Below are positions 33,871 through 44,950 of a stretch of 64,000 nt of DNA, piece by piece. Position 1 is the first letter of the stretch. Each line of letters starts with the position of its first letter. The stretch is taken from the NCBI GenBank assembly GCA_032622095.1, contig CP136069.1:30636342-30700341 (forward strand), read 5' to 3'. Position numbers and translations under genes: made by a program. The notes below the pieces were generated by a model. The model had not been told where the DNA came from, searched no databases, and saw nothing but the letters and a program-made list of their open reading frames with translations. This DNA is from Siphonodentalium dalli. Taxonomy: Eukaryota > Mollusca > Scaphopoda > Gadilida > Siphonodentaliidae.

Positions 33871-34783
33871 ACAGTAATGCCCTAAGTAATCGACTCCTTA
33901 ACCATAGAATAATTATGGGTAACTTTTCAGTGAGAGCTTTCCGATGAATGGCAACAAGCCATATTTCCGACTAAATCCTGAAAAGTTACCCATAATCAAC
34001 CCTGATTATTAGCGGTCGGCTATCGGCAAAGCCGACCGTTTTGCCGAGGAAAAATTTATTATCCTCAGCTAAAAAATAGCCGAGGACATTATCTGAAGAA
34101 ATGATAAACAAAATGTCAATAAATGAGATTAATTATCAACCTTATCTCTATCAAACCATCGACGTATATTGTATGGATAGGACACAAAGCAATTCCCGCT
34201 TTATCTCGCGATCGGCGTTACTTCGACCGCAGCTGGCGAGAATTGCTGCCAGTGGAAGTTAGCGTAGTAACCAGTGTAAACAATCTATAGCGATTACGCA
34301 TGTCTCGTGTAATTTCGCTGTTTAATGCAGGTTGATGGTATTAATAAATGATATTTGTGTTACATATAGTTAGTTGTTTATGGACTTTATTGTTGAATGT
34401 TGTCTGATCAGAGTGTTTACAATAATTTCATTGCAAGAAACATGAACTTTCACAACAGTACCATTTATGTTGTTGTTGTTGTGTGTTGGCTTATATTATT
34501 ATATAATTAATACTCAGAAAGTATTTTGAAATAAAAACAAATATGGTTACATATAGTTGAAGTTCTTAAATATCAGTAATGATCAAATTATTTAGATGAC
34601 AATTGATTTCTAACAAGATCTAACACATTCAGTAACATAATTGAACAATTCAAGCTTGTTTTGGACAATTAAAAAAAAAAGCCTAAGAGAATGCTGTTTT
34701 TTTTGCCTAGGACATTTTTCCTAATTATCAGGGTTGCATAATTCTGCTGTGGTTAAGGAGTTGATTACTTAGGGCATTACTGT
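33871..34783. mobile_element. Family A, copy A16, split by a 740-bp insertion
   Basis: Much of the left inner arm is missing. The right arm is cut at CCCATAAT by the element at 33997-34736 and resumes with CATAATTCTGCTGTGG. A short F-type end (TTAACCTTTAAATACTGAAT) lies just upstream. Confidence 0.88.
33997..34736. mobile_element. 740-bp terminal-inverted-repeat element with 6-bp target duplication, in A16
   Basis: Ends CAACCCTGATTATTAG and, inverse, CAACCCTGATAATTAG (15 of 16). The duplication cataat lies at 33991-33996 and 34737-34742. Next to the left end is GGTCGGCTATCGGCAAAGCC, itself partly palindromic. No coding frame; the interior is AT-rich. Confidence 0.85.
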
Positions 34784-34796
34784 AGTTCAGATAATC

Positions 34797-34983
34797 ACTG
34801 GAAAATGGCTGGAATTATTATGCCATATAATGTACCATCTGCTCTATGCATGTAGTCATAACCGAAAACCATAACCTGGTTTTTCTTCAAAAACCATACC
34901 AAAACCGAAATGAAATTTTAAAAACGCTCATCACTAAAGTCGTCTGCTTATATGATCTTATTATCCCTAGAAACGATTAATAT
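34797..34983 (-). repeat. Dispersed repeat J, copy next to A17
   Basis: Inverted match to 43170-43296: TCTAGGGATAATCAGATCAT, AAGCAGACGAC, GTTTTGGTATGGTTTTT. Each copy borders a family A element. Confidence 0.75.
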
Positions 34984-35173
34984 ACACTAATGCCCTAAAT
35001 AATCGACTCCTTAACCACAGCAGAATTATGGGTAACTTTTCAGGATTTACTTGGAAATATGACTTGTTGAGAGCTTTCCGATGAATGGCAACAATCATAT
35101 TTCCGACTAAATCCTGAAAAGTTACCCATAATTCTGCTGTGGTTAAGGAGTCGATTACTTAGGGCATTACTGT
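34984..35173. mobile_element. Family A, copy A17
   Basis: Centre shortened (TTGTTGAGAGCTTTCC). Its right flank TAGTTCAGATAATGAG repeats the right flank of A16. Confidence 0.9.
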
Positions 35174-35176
35174 AGT

Positions 35177-35640
35177 TCAGATAATGAGTTCAACAAACGA
35201 CTATGTTGAACTTATTTCCCACCAAAGAACATGAAATCTTCTGCACTTGTATTATCATTGTTTGGATGTTGTCTGCTCATATATCCTTAACATCCCTCCA
35301 GATAAATGAATTCACTATAATAGACCATTCCAATGCATTTTTTATAACTGAGTGGGAGAATTCATTTACTATAGAAAGGGTTAATGATTGATACAATACA
35401 CATACCAGTACATATAGAGTTATCTCCCTTCTGTTAACCCTTTCTATACTAAATGGATTCTCCCACCCAGTTATAAAAGTGTAAATTGGTATGATCTATT
35501 ATTAATTGCAGGGGTGTTCATGATAACTAGAAATGACAGAAAACCAAATAATACAAGAGCAGAAGGATTCATATTCAGTGGCGGGAAATGTTCAGATTAT
35601 AAGTTCTGAACATCTCCTAAACAAAGAAACTACTCGTCAA
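35177..35640. mobile_element. Family F large foldback (arms ~190 bp)
   Basis: 35190-35386 and 35435-35612 are imperfect inverted copies: outer GTTCA.AAC..., inner GAGTGGGAGAATTCATTTA and AGAAAGGGTTAA against TTAACCCTTTCTATACTAAA. Spacer ~48 bp. No coding. Confidence 0.8.
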
Positions 35641-36027
35641 TGAGTATTTAGTAGAGAGAAACGAGATACAGTCAATGTTTTAAGAACATTTTCGTTTATA
35701 TATTACAGAAAGTCTCACGAGTCTCATAATGTGGGAGGGTTCGAAAATTTATCAAATCTTCACGATCATTTTGAATCGATTCAAACCTTTTGGGTGATTC
35801 TACATCAATTTGAATCTCGACTAAATGATACAGGAGTTCAAGTGCGACAGGACTGACAGTCTTGACGTATACATGTAATTCCTTGTAAATACGTATAAAT
35901 AACCAGAGATACATGTAGATTACTAGTGCTTTCATTATAATACCCGCATAAACACATCACTGTACCTTGTTGTAACAACATAATCCCTATACACCCTGAT
36001 ACACCAGAAATATTTCTTAAACAACAT
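35641..36027. other. No feature seen
   Basis: TTTTGAATCGATTCAAA near 35770 is faintly like family G subterminal sequence. Confidence 0.3.
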
Positions 36028-36035
36028 ACCTGAGT

Positions 36036-36495
36036 CAAGCCTGAGTTTAGTGCGCCTGTCTTTTGCAGAATAAGGTCCCCAGAGGGTGAGTTTAGTGACT
36101 ATCCAGCAGAGCTACTAAAGTCACCCTCTGGGGACCTTCTTCTGCTTAGGCCTCATTTTCTTATAAAGTTTCTTTATTATTAAATGTCACTAGAAAATCA
36201 CATACCGGTAGATTCTATTTCTTTTTTACTTTAGTTTCTCAATATCCCAAAATTGGCAGACAGACACATTGCATAATCGACTCAATCGAGGTTCCCAATG
36301 GGTGAACAAAACAATATTCACTATTTGGGAACTTCAAATCTGAGTCTATGTCTCCCACAGCAGATAAGTCCATGCAGAATGAGTCCCCCAGAGGGTACAT
36401 TTGGTGATGCTAGCCCGCTATTCGTGATAGCATTACTAAATTCACCCTCTGGGGACCTCATTCTGCGAATGACAGGCACACTAAACTCAGGATTG
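36036..36495. mobile_element. Family D, copy D10, complete
   Basis: CAAGCCTGAGTTTAGTGCGC to ACTAAACTCAGGATTG, both hairpins and core. Target duplication acctgagt at 36028-36035 and 36496-36503. Confidence 0.93.
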
Positions 36496-36784
36496 ACCTG
36501 AGTACAAAACATCAAAGAGATAGTGCACCAATTAAGGTGAGAAGTAATTGATGATGATATGTACTACGTATAATTATGTTATCTATTGGGATCAGGAGGC
36601 TGCTATAAGAAGCTTATGGTAAGCTTATCGCAGTATACTTCCACTCTAGTCTTATGGCCCTCCATAACTAATCCTGTTGATATATGGCATTTGATAAGTT
36701 AATGGGTTTACACTGTCTGATACCCTGGGATGTTATAACCTTGATATCACTCTATACATGTATTCCATTTCTATAAGGAATCGA

Positions 36785-37172
36785 TTAACCCTTTACCCAA
36801 CAAACCGGCCAAAACCGGCCAAATAAAGCTTCAACAGCCTAAAATATCTTCGGTCTGTCTCAATAGAACCATACAAATATGGATATCATTGGAACCGGCT
36901 CCTTGACCACATTGTGATAGTTACAGTTATGCCCTGTGCCAATGCATTATCTTATATATGCGAGTCGACCATAGGTCGCCTCGCATATATAAGAGAATGC
37001 ATTGGCCTAAAAAAAAACTTTTTACCATTTTTTCTTACATTCTTTAACAATTTTATAATTTTTAATGTGTTAAGCCAATGCATTCTCTTATATATGCGAG
37101 GCGACCTATGGTCGACTCGCATATATAAGAGAATGCATTGGCACAGGGCCCTTCTGTTGGGTAAAGGGTTAA
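36785..37172. mobile_element. Family B, copy B8
   Basis: Full-length apart from ~12 bp lost in the spacer. Confidence 0.93.
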
Positions 37173-37805
37173 CACGTAGCTTGTTCAAAAGTCTGCATGA
37201 AGTAGTCCAACAACTGTACTGACGATCACTGCTATGGAACAGAGTTTTAGCCCCCGTGTTATGAAATATAATTGAGTTTTGGCGAGAAACGTGAACATGT
37301 GGGTCATTGTTTATACATCTGTGTTTGGGGCCCCACCCGAGATAACGAAACTATTGACTTTATCTCCATATTAGGGGATATGTTTTGTATGGGATCTCCA
37401 AGCGTGAGTTGTTTCATGCACAGAAATTCCATGCACAAAATATCCATACTGAGCAGAACGGCATTCTTTGATGTAACCGCGACATTTTCATATGAGTGTA
37501 TTACGCTGTATACAACGTCACTATTTGACTGCACACCAAACATTGCATTGTAGTTTTGACGCTTTTATTTCAAAGGGTTACACTGTACCGGTAACATATT
37601 GTGCTCAATTGAGAGGCCTTTTCACCAGTATTCTGTTTAACCCTCGAACTCCCGTTGCAGTTGGATTTTTCTTTTACGATAGATTGCTATTGACTTTAGG
37701 TACATGTGTGTTTCAAGCAGATCATCAGCGAGGGGAATGAGGCCGTTCCACGGACGCTGAGCCGTAGTGACAGAAACCCTGAATATATACAATTTTATTA
37801 CATGT
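37173..37805. other. No feature seen
   Basis: Overlapping short frames on both strands, none recognised. Confidence 0.4.
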
Positions 37806-37920
37806 ACATATTCCATTTCTCTCTGCAATCGATTGTCAGGTTTAGAGGATGTTAAATATGAGTCTGTCATTCGAGCTCGCCCACTAAAGGAGGGATCAAG
37901 TCCCCAATTCTGGTAAGAAA

Positions 37921-38003
37921 CAGTAATGCCCTAAGTAATCGACTCCTTAACCACAGCAGAATTATGGGTAACTTTTCAGGATTTAGTCGCAAATATGGCT
38001 TGT
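37921..38003. mobile_element. Family A, copy A18 (left half only) between direct repeats
   Basis: Runs from ACAGTAATGCCC to ATATGGCTTGT. A ~55 bp flank (37863-37917) is repeated at 38008-38063. Confidence 0.9.
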
Positions 38004-38062
38004 CTGGTCTGTTCATTCGAGCTTGCCCAATAAAGGAGGGATCAAGTCCCCAATTCTGGTAA

Positions 38063-38510
38063 GTGTGTCTGTCATTTGCAGAATGAGGTCTCCAGAGGGT
38101 GAATTTAGTGAAGCTATCCCACATAGTGGGCTAGCATCACTAAATTCACCTTCTGGGGACCTCATTCTGCATGGCCTCATCTGCTAATGGCGACACAGAC
38201 TCAGATTGAAGTTCCCAAATGGTGAATATTGTGATTTACACCCATTGGGAACCTTGATTATACAATGTGTCGTCTGCCAATTTGGGGATATAAAGAAGCT
38301 AAACTAAAAAAGAAATAGAATCTATCTGAAGAAGTTTCTATGGAAATTTCATAATAAAGAAACTTTCCAGAGAAGATGAGACCAAAGCAGAATGAGGTCC
38401 CCCAGAGGGTAAATTTAGTGATGCTAGCCCACTATGTCACTAACATCACCATCTGGTGACCTCATTCTGCAAATGACAGGCACACTATAAGTCTATTAAA
38501 CTCAGGCTTG
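38063..38510. mobile_element. Family D, copy D11
   Basis: Both hairpins and the core in the orientation opposite to D10; ends GTGTCTGTCATTTGCAG and CTCAGGCTTG. Confidence 0.88.
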
Positions 38511-38523
38511 GATATCACTATAT

Positions 38524-38737
38524 ACAGTAATGCTCTAATTAATTGACCCCTTAACCACAGCAGAATTATGGGTAACTTTTCAGGATTTAGTTGGAAATAT
38601 GGCTTGTTGACATTCATCGGAAAGCTCTCCCCGAGAGCTTTCCGATGAATGGCAACAAGCTATATTTCCGAATAATCCTGAAAAGTTACCCATAATTCTG
38701 CTGTGGTTTAAGGGTCAATTAATTAGAGCATTACTAT
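38524..38737. mobile_element. Family A, copy A19 (TTAATTGACCCC subtype)
   Basis: Full-length; right outer arm AGGGTCAATTAATTAGAGC matches the left. Confidence 0.9.
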
Positions 38738-39029
38738 ATTCCGTTTCTCTCTGCAATCGATTGTCAGGTTTAGAGGATGTTAACCTCAGCATGGGTCAGT
38801 CTGGTCATTCTAGCTCGCCCAATAAATGAGGGATCAAGTGCCAAATTCTGGTAGGGATTTCCATGCAAACTACCAAGCCGTGACATGCTTGTCAACAGTT
38901 ACTGCTTCTCAATTTATCCTGGTTTTCATGGATTTACCCATGGCATGGGTTATATAGCATACCATTTATTGACAAAGTCTGACCGACCAAAATGTAATTT
39001 GGTAGCAGGGACAATGTAGATTGATAAAT

Positions 39030-39414
39030 ACAGTAATGCCCTAAATGATCGACTCCTTAACAACAGCAGAATTATGGGTAACTTTTCAGGATTTAGTCGG
39101 AAATATGGCTTGTTGCCATTCATCGGAAAGCTGTTAGTGAGAGCTTTCTGATGAATGGAAACAAGCCATATTTCCGACTAAATCCTGAAAAGTTACCCAT
39201 AATTCTGCCGTGGTTAAGGAGTCGATTATTTAGGGCATAGGATAGGATAGGATATTTTATTTAAATATACACATATTAATGCATAATACATTTGACAAAT
39301 ATTATGTTGTATATTCGAGGGGTGGCATAGTCAGGCTAGACTGTCTTACTGCCACCCCCTTAAAAATGAAAAGATGTTATGATAGGCGGTCATGATTTCT
39401 TGTAGCATTACTGT
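39030..39414. mobile_element. Family A, copy A20, right end split by an insertion
   Basis: The arm reaches TTTAGGGCA at 39238, then ~170 bp of foreign DNA, then GCATTACTGT at 39405-39414. Flanks 38956-39029 and 39415-39492 are direct copies. Confidence 0.85.
39239..39404 (-). mobile_element. Candidate LINE/SINE 3'-end insertion within A20
   Basis: Read on the minus strand: a hairpin (GGGGTGGCAG...CTATGCCACCCC), AT-rich sequence, AAATAAAATATCC and a (TCCTA)n tail. The hairpin plus tail suggests a non-LTR 3' end. GCA at both borders is a possible tiny duplication. Confidence 0.5.
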
Positions 39415-39544
39415 AGCATACCCTTTATTGACAAAGTCTGACGGGATTTAAACGTAATTTGGTGCAGAGACAATATGCAGTAGGTTGATAAATATAAACA
39501 TTATATTATTTTACAGACTCTTTTTAAAGAAAAAGGGTGATAAA

Positions 39545-39972
39545 CAAGCCTGCAAACAGTGTGTCAGTCATTTGCAGAATGAGGTCGCCAGAGGGTAATT
39601 TCAGTGATGCTATCCCACATGGTGGGCTAGTATCACAAAATTTGCCCTCTGGGAACCTTATTCTGTGGAGGCCTCAACTTTTATGGGAGACCTAGGATTA
39701 GATTGAAGTTCCCCAGTTGATGTTCACCTATTAGTCACCTCGATTATGAATTTTAGCTTCTGCAAAGTAGGGGATATAGAAACTGAACAGAAGGGAAAAA
39801 GTAACTAAAAACATAGTTAATTTGAGACTATAGACACTTCCCAGAAGATGAGACCTAAGCAGAATTAGTTCCCCAAAATGTTGAATTGTGTGATGCTAGC
39901 CCACTGCCATTGGTAAATTCACCCTCTGGTGACCTCATTCTGCAAATGTCAGACACAGTATTTCCAGCCTTG
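39545..39972. mobile_element. Family D, copy D12
   Basis: CAAGCCTGCAAACAGTGTG to ATTTCCAGCCTTG; the second hairpin is largely lost. Confidence 0.85.
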
Positions 39973-40163
39973 GGCTTGAAGGAAATATTGGTTGTTTCAT
40001 TTTTGCTTGAAATTCATTTTAAATATTTTATATCTCCAATTTCAGTTTATGTCATAGATTTGAGAAATTAAAACACAAACATGTAATGGAACCAGTTGAG
40101 TTCCCATATGCCAGATAATTCAGGTTGACAGTTTGTCATATTATTTTCAACTCCCATCCTGAT

Positions 40164-40512
40164 ACACATATATTAGAAGGTGGCATCCAGTGACATATAC
40201 ATGTATCAGTAGGTCTCATTCAGTCACATATATTAGTAGGTGTCATTCAGTAACTTTCACTTTAGAGACTGATTAAAATTTATCCCACGACCTGCATCTT
40301 GTTTTTAAAACTCTGAGGAAAGCAGGCACAAAATGTGCATTTAGAAATCACTTACATGTATCACTAATGACATGATTGGTTCTATAAATCACTTACCTGT
40401 TGCTAATGACATGACTGCTTTTTTATTTATAATTCATTAATCTGTTGCTAATGACATGACTGTTTTTTATTTCTATGTGTAATTCACTTACCTGATACTA
40501 ATGACATGACTA
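40164..40512. repeat. Two degenerate tandem repeats
   Basis: 40164-40253: ~33-bp unit (CACATATATTAGTAGGTGTC, ATTCAGT). 40360-40512: ~55-bp unit (AATCACTTACCTGTTGCTAA, TGACATGACTG). Confidence 0.75.
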
Positions 40513-40589
40513 GATCTATCTTTACTAAGCACTATCGGAACAAGCAAGACTGTAAAACAAGAAAGAAAAAAATCATCAAGTATGATTGG

Positions 40590-40840
40590 TTACCCTTTCA
40601 TGACTGGAGCATCCTGAAATTTTTTGAAAACCCTGTGCCAATGCATTCTCTTATATATGCGAGTCGCACAAAGGGCATCTCACATACCCGGTATATAGGA
40701 GAATGCATTGGCCTAACAATATTTACCTTGACCTCGCAAGCCAGTGCATTCATCTTTGGGATACTTGCATATATACGAGAATGCACTGGCACAGGGTCTT
40801 TAATGCTGCATCAGCGCAGCTCCCATCATGACAATATTAA
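40590..40840. mobile_element. Family C, copy C3
   Basis: TTACCCTTTCATGACTGGAG to GCTCCCATCATGACAATATTAA; both hairpins present with mutations. Confidence 0.8.
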
Positions 40841-40969
40841 TAACAAGGCAGTCAACATAAACATCAACAAGAGACTGTAAATGAATGAACTGGCTCGTAC
40901 CATAGCTTGACTATATTAGACAGATTGAGATTTACTTAGAAACTGTGTGTAACCTCTCCCTTACACTTT

Positions 40970-41380
40970 TGCATTGTGACACTCCACCATGCAGTGTCCT
41001 TGAAGTGTTCTTGCAGTGTAACACTGCAACAACACTGCCATGTAGAGGACACTGCAACAGCACTGCGGATAGAACAGACAACACTGTAACAACACTGCAT
41101 AGACTTTATAGAATAACATGTCAGAATCAGACAACACTGCAACAACACTGCATGACCTTTATTAAAATCAGACAACACTGTAACCACACTGCATAAACTT
41201 TATAGAATAAAATATCAGAATCAGACAACACTGCAACCACACTGCATGCACTTTATTAAAATCAGACAACACTGCAACCACACTGCATGGACTTTATAGA
41301 ATAAAATATCAGAATCAGACAACACTGTAACCACACTGCATGCACTTCATTAAAATCAGACAACTCGGCAATGATACCGC
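40970..41380. repeat. Minisatellite with alternating 53/41-bp units
   Basis: CAGACAACACTG starts at 41074, 41128, 41169, 41222, 41263, 41316 and 41357: a 94-bp higher-order period built of a long unit (with ATAGAATAAAATATCAGAAT) and a short unit (with TTATTAAAA). Looser CACTGCAACA copies extend left. Confidence 0.9.
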
Positions 41381-41511
41381 AGGGACTATGAATATCAAAT
41401 TATGATCAGTTTAAGTTGTCAGATCGAGATATAATGAAAGTGTCAATGACACTATAGTTCAACTTGGAGAGGGGATAATGTTAGTTAGTGGAGCAATGAG
41501 TTGGAATGTCT

Positions 41512-41726
41512 AGTGTAATGCCCTAAATAATCGACTCCTTAACCATAGCACAATTATGGGTAATTTTTCAGGATTTAGTTGGAAATATGGCTTGTTGCCA
41601 TTCATTGGAAAGCTCTCACTGAAAGCTTTCCGATGAATGGCAACAAGCCATATTTCCAACTAAATCCTGAAAAATTACCCATAATTCTGCTGTGGTTAAG
41701 GAGTCGATTATTTAGGGCATTACTGT
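41512..41726. mobile_element. Family A, copy A21
   Basis: Full-length. Both arms share TTAGTTGG/CCAACTAA (usual GTCGG/CCGAC) and TAATTTTTCAGG. Confidence 0.92.
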
Positions 41727-42146
41727 ATGTAATAATAGATGTCAGCTGTCAGACAGTCAACATGAATAGAAGTTTGGGTTTTCAGCACGTATACATGTAA
41801 TGATGAAGTACATGTACATGTATGTAAAACCAAAGTCTTGAAATAGTGTGTCTGTCATTTGCAGAATGAGGTCCCCAGAGGGTGAATTTAGTCACCAAAT
41901 TCACCCTCTGGGAACTTGTGAACCTCATTCTGTTGAGCCTCAACTGCTATGGGAGACCTACATGTAGGATCAGATTGAAGTTCTCCAGTTGAAGTTGGTG
42001 ATATTCACCCATTAGCCACCTCGATTATGCATTTTATCTTCTGCAAATTAGGGGATATAGAAACTGAACACAAGGGAAAAAGTATGGTAACTAAAAACAA
42101 TATTAAATTGAGACTATAGATACATGTACATCCCAGAAGATGAGGC

Positions 42147-42483
42147 TTAACCCTTGGAAGAGTATTTATAGCGTCATATACATGACGCCATGTGTGAGTT
42201 GAACGTCAAAGTCATAGCAATAATTATTAACAAATTTGGGTCAAAAGGGTGCAATAATTCATTTTAATTAATGTGTATTTTCTGTTTACATGTGCTATCA
42301 TAATCTATTGCACTTATACATTGGGACATTATATTAATCAAAATATCTCCTATACAAATCATTTATAAATTAGATGATTAATAGAAGTTATGTCTACATA
42401 AAAATGACACTTCCTGAAACGACAAATATGTCATTCCACTCGCGAATCGCATGGCGACATACAGTTGTATACCAAAGGATTAA
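42147..42483. mobile_element. Element Y: TTAA-bordered insertion in D13
   Basis: Starts TTAACCCTTGGAAGAGTAT and ends ATACCAAAGGATTAA; D-family sequence resumes on each side. Contains the palindrome GCGTCATATACATGACGC. No coding. Confidence 0.65.
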
Positions 42484-42567
42484 GCAGAAAGAGGTTCCCA
42501 GAGGGATACATGTATCATCACTAATCACTCTCTGGGGACCTCATTCTGCAAATGATAGACACTATTT

Positions 42568-42689
42568 CAGTCCTCGAAATTGGCCACAGCAATAAGCAAT
42601 GCCGTGGGAAATGCCGTGGCAACATGCAGAACCTGTAATGCCACAGCACCAAATTTGCCATGGGACATTTTTCTTAATATCGAGGGTTG
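42568..42689. mobile_element. 122-bp element with 6-bp target duplication, in D13
   Basis: Ends CAGTCCTCGAAATT and, inverse, CAACCCTCGATATTAAG. The duplication ctattt lies at 42562-42567 and 42690-42695. The right end GGGACATTTTTCTTAATATC resembles that of the 740-bp element at 33997. Confidence 0.8.
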
Positions 42690-42704
42690 CTATTTCAAAG
42701 CTTG

Positions 42705-43089
42705 TAAACCACAAAATCAACTAAAAGTGGCCTGAAGCCAGAAAGCGCCTAATTACACAGAGAAAACCCTTTTATACAGACGGAAAGGTGTCATTAAATA
42801 CACTCCCCAATGCTGCCCAATGAAGAAAAATCTCCTAGGAGATGAAACAAAGGGGGATAATCCATTTTGCACGGACAGCCTAATGATGCTATGGAAGAAA
42901 GTGTCATTTGTTCAGCACCTCTTATTGATTGGCTGCCACATCGTTATCGGTTACAGGCAGATATGAATTACTGTCACGACGAGATCAAGTTCAACAGGTT
43001 AGATGGCTTGTAGCTGTTCTTCACCCTTCGATTTCTCTATGAATTCTCCAGTTTCGTAATGAAAAAGCATACAATGGAATGATCTACAT
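42705..43089. other. No feature seen
   Basis: Unique-looking; no frame or repeat recognised. Confidence 0.4.
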
Positions 43090-43168
43090 ACAGTAATGCC
43101 CTAAATAATCGACTCCTTAACCACAGCAGAATTATGGTTAAGGAGTCGATTATTTAAAGCATTACTGT
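43090..43168. mobile_element. Family A, copy A22 (79 bp, outer arms only)
   Basis: Outer arms meet at AATTATGGTTAAGG. Confidence 0.9.
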
Positions 43169-43169
43169 A

Positions 43170-43296
43170 CATGTATTAATAATTTCTAGGGATAATCAGA
43201 TCATATAAGCAGACGACATTAGTGATGTGCAGTTTTGAAATATCATTTTGGTTTTGGTATGGTTTTTGTAGAAAAATCAGGTTTTGGTTTATGGAT
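43170..43296 (+). repeat. Dispersed repeat J, copy next to A22
   Basis: Contains TTAGTGATGTGCAGTTTTGA, also found at 43413 (inside the 317-bp insert), so at least three J-related pieces occur here. Confidence 0.75.
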
Positions 43297-43842
43297 TTAA
43301 CCCTTTCAGTGCCAAAGTCAGATTTTTGTATCAACCCATACATGTATTTCCTTGATCATTTTTCAAAATTATTGATTATAATAATGTGATACATTGATGG
43401 AAAGAGCTCTAAGAGTGATGTGCAGTTTTAAGGTTTCTTAGTTTTCTTTTGGTTTTATTTCAAAACCAAACTGCAACTGATATATTCTATAAACATATTC
43501 TTCAGGTTTCAATTAACCAACACCTCTGGTCGCTTTTCCAAGACGTGTGATAAGCGCTTTTGTCAGATGCTATTTGCCACCACTATAACAGTTTCAATTT
43601 GGAACATTTTGGTGTAATATACATGTAGGCGATAATGGCACATACTGCCACATAAACTATGGAAATCACTGGAAATTGGCGGAATTAAAATACCATATAT
43701 TATACCATCTGAGATAGTCCAACAGATAATGTTGATACATTGATGGAAAGAGCTCTAAGAGCTCTTTCCATCAATGTATCACATTATTATAATCAATAAA
43801 TTTGAAAAATGATCAAGGAAATATGGGTTGATACAAAAATTC
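43297..43842. mobile_element. Family B' copy split by a 317-bp insertion
   Basis: TTAACCCTTTCAGTGCC ... CAACCCATA ... GATACATTGATGGAAAGAGC at left; an inverted arm at 43762-43842. The insert 43416-43732 is flanked by a 29-bp direct repeat (43387-43415, 43733-43761). The right TTAA end is lost. Confidence 0.8.
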
Positions 43843-44029
43843 AATACACCAATGACTATTATGCATAGAGCAGTCTCAGACGGTATAATATATCGATGCG
43901 TTGCGTTATTCAATTAATATTCACTTATTCATACAAGCCACACACGCGGCATTTGACTGCAATCTCATGAAGTTATCGAATAAACTACTAGTACACGTTA
44001 TATTCGTGTATCTTAACTGACCAAACATC

Positions 44030-44166
44030 GTATGTTCAAAATCAAAACTAACATACATGTACGTTTATTCATAATTGGGGAATGATCAGACAGAACAAGT
44101 ACATGTACACATAATTGTATTTGCCAAGATATTAAAAAAAATAGTATTTTCTCCTAACCTATGGAT
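44030..44166 (-). repeat. Dispersed repeat X, inverted partner of 47185-47312
   Basis: Shares GGTTAGGAGAAAAT, TGTCTGATCATT and TACATGTAC blocks with the copy at 47185-47312 on the opposite strand. Confidence 0.65.
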
Positions 44167-44588
44167 ATTACGTCACGTGCCAAATAAGGATCATTACAAC
44201 TTTGAGTAATCGTAAATGTCAAGCGCGTATTCTAAATAAGGAGAAGACGCAACATGACCGTGGCACAGCTCAATACTTATCGCTATATTTTCATTACCTT
44301 GTTCTTTATTATATACAATGTAGCATCTGAATGGCGAAACTTGTATTCTGCATGTACAGTGAAGCAAACCTTGAAACGAGCATTTTATTGCACAGAAATT
44401 GGTTCGAGAAAGAGTGACTACTCTTGCATGTTTACATGACCACAATCGCACGTGTGTAAATCTACTAGTATGTGTGTATCGCAATGATAAACATTGCCTT
44501 ATGAATATTGATGAGTTTTCACACAAAAAAGAATCCCCCTTCATCTCTGAAATTGTATAGAATGCCAGATGCCAGTGTCATCAGACGT

Positions 44589-44950
44589 ACAGTAATGCCC
44601 TGATTAATCGACTCCTTAACCACAGCAGAATTATGGGTAACTTTTCATGATTTAATCGGAAATATCGCTTGTTGCCATTCATACATACATGTATATCAGG
44701 AAATAATTATTTTAAAAAAAATCTATATCTGATCACTCTGAGGTTTGATGGCTTGGTTTCTCGTCTCGATTAAAATATTTTTTACCTCCGAAGCCAAAGA
44801 AATAGTAATTTAGGAGCATTAATTCCGATTATGCATCTTTAAGTTTACGACAATTCCACAGTGGCAACTAGCCATATTTCTGACTAAATCCTGAAAAGTT
44901 ACCCATAATTCTGCTGTGTTTAAGGAGTCGATTAATTAGAGCATTACATG
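44589..44950. mobile_element. Family A, copy A23, centre replaced by segment Z
   Basis: Left arm 44589-44692 and right arm 44863-44950 enclose 170 bp of unrelated sequence whose inverted copy lies at 45219-45397. Confidence 0.85.

Larger units (their letters stand above)
37806..38860. repeat. Segmental duplication, copies ~930 bp apart
   Basis: 37808-37917 (TTTCTCTCTGCAATCGATTG ... AATTCTGGTAAG) recurs at 38741-38860, with a third partial copy at 38008-38063. A18, D11 and A19 lie between. Confidence 0.85.
41831..42704. mobile_element. Family D, copy D13, host to two later insertions
   Basis: CAAAGTCTTGAAATAGTG to CTATTTCAAAGCTTG. Element Y (42147-42483) interrupts the core and the 122-bp element at 42568 interrupts the right end. 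Confidence 0.85.

Noticed and set aside
36914-37222. Recurring peptide CANAFSYICESTIGRLAYIR
   Set aside because: Translation of family B hairpins, not a gene.
44194-44544. 116-codon minus-strand frame
   Set aside because: No recognisable domain; a frame of this length is not rare in 64 kb of six frames.
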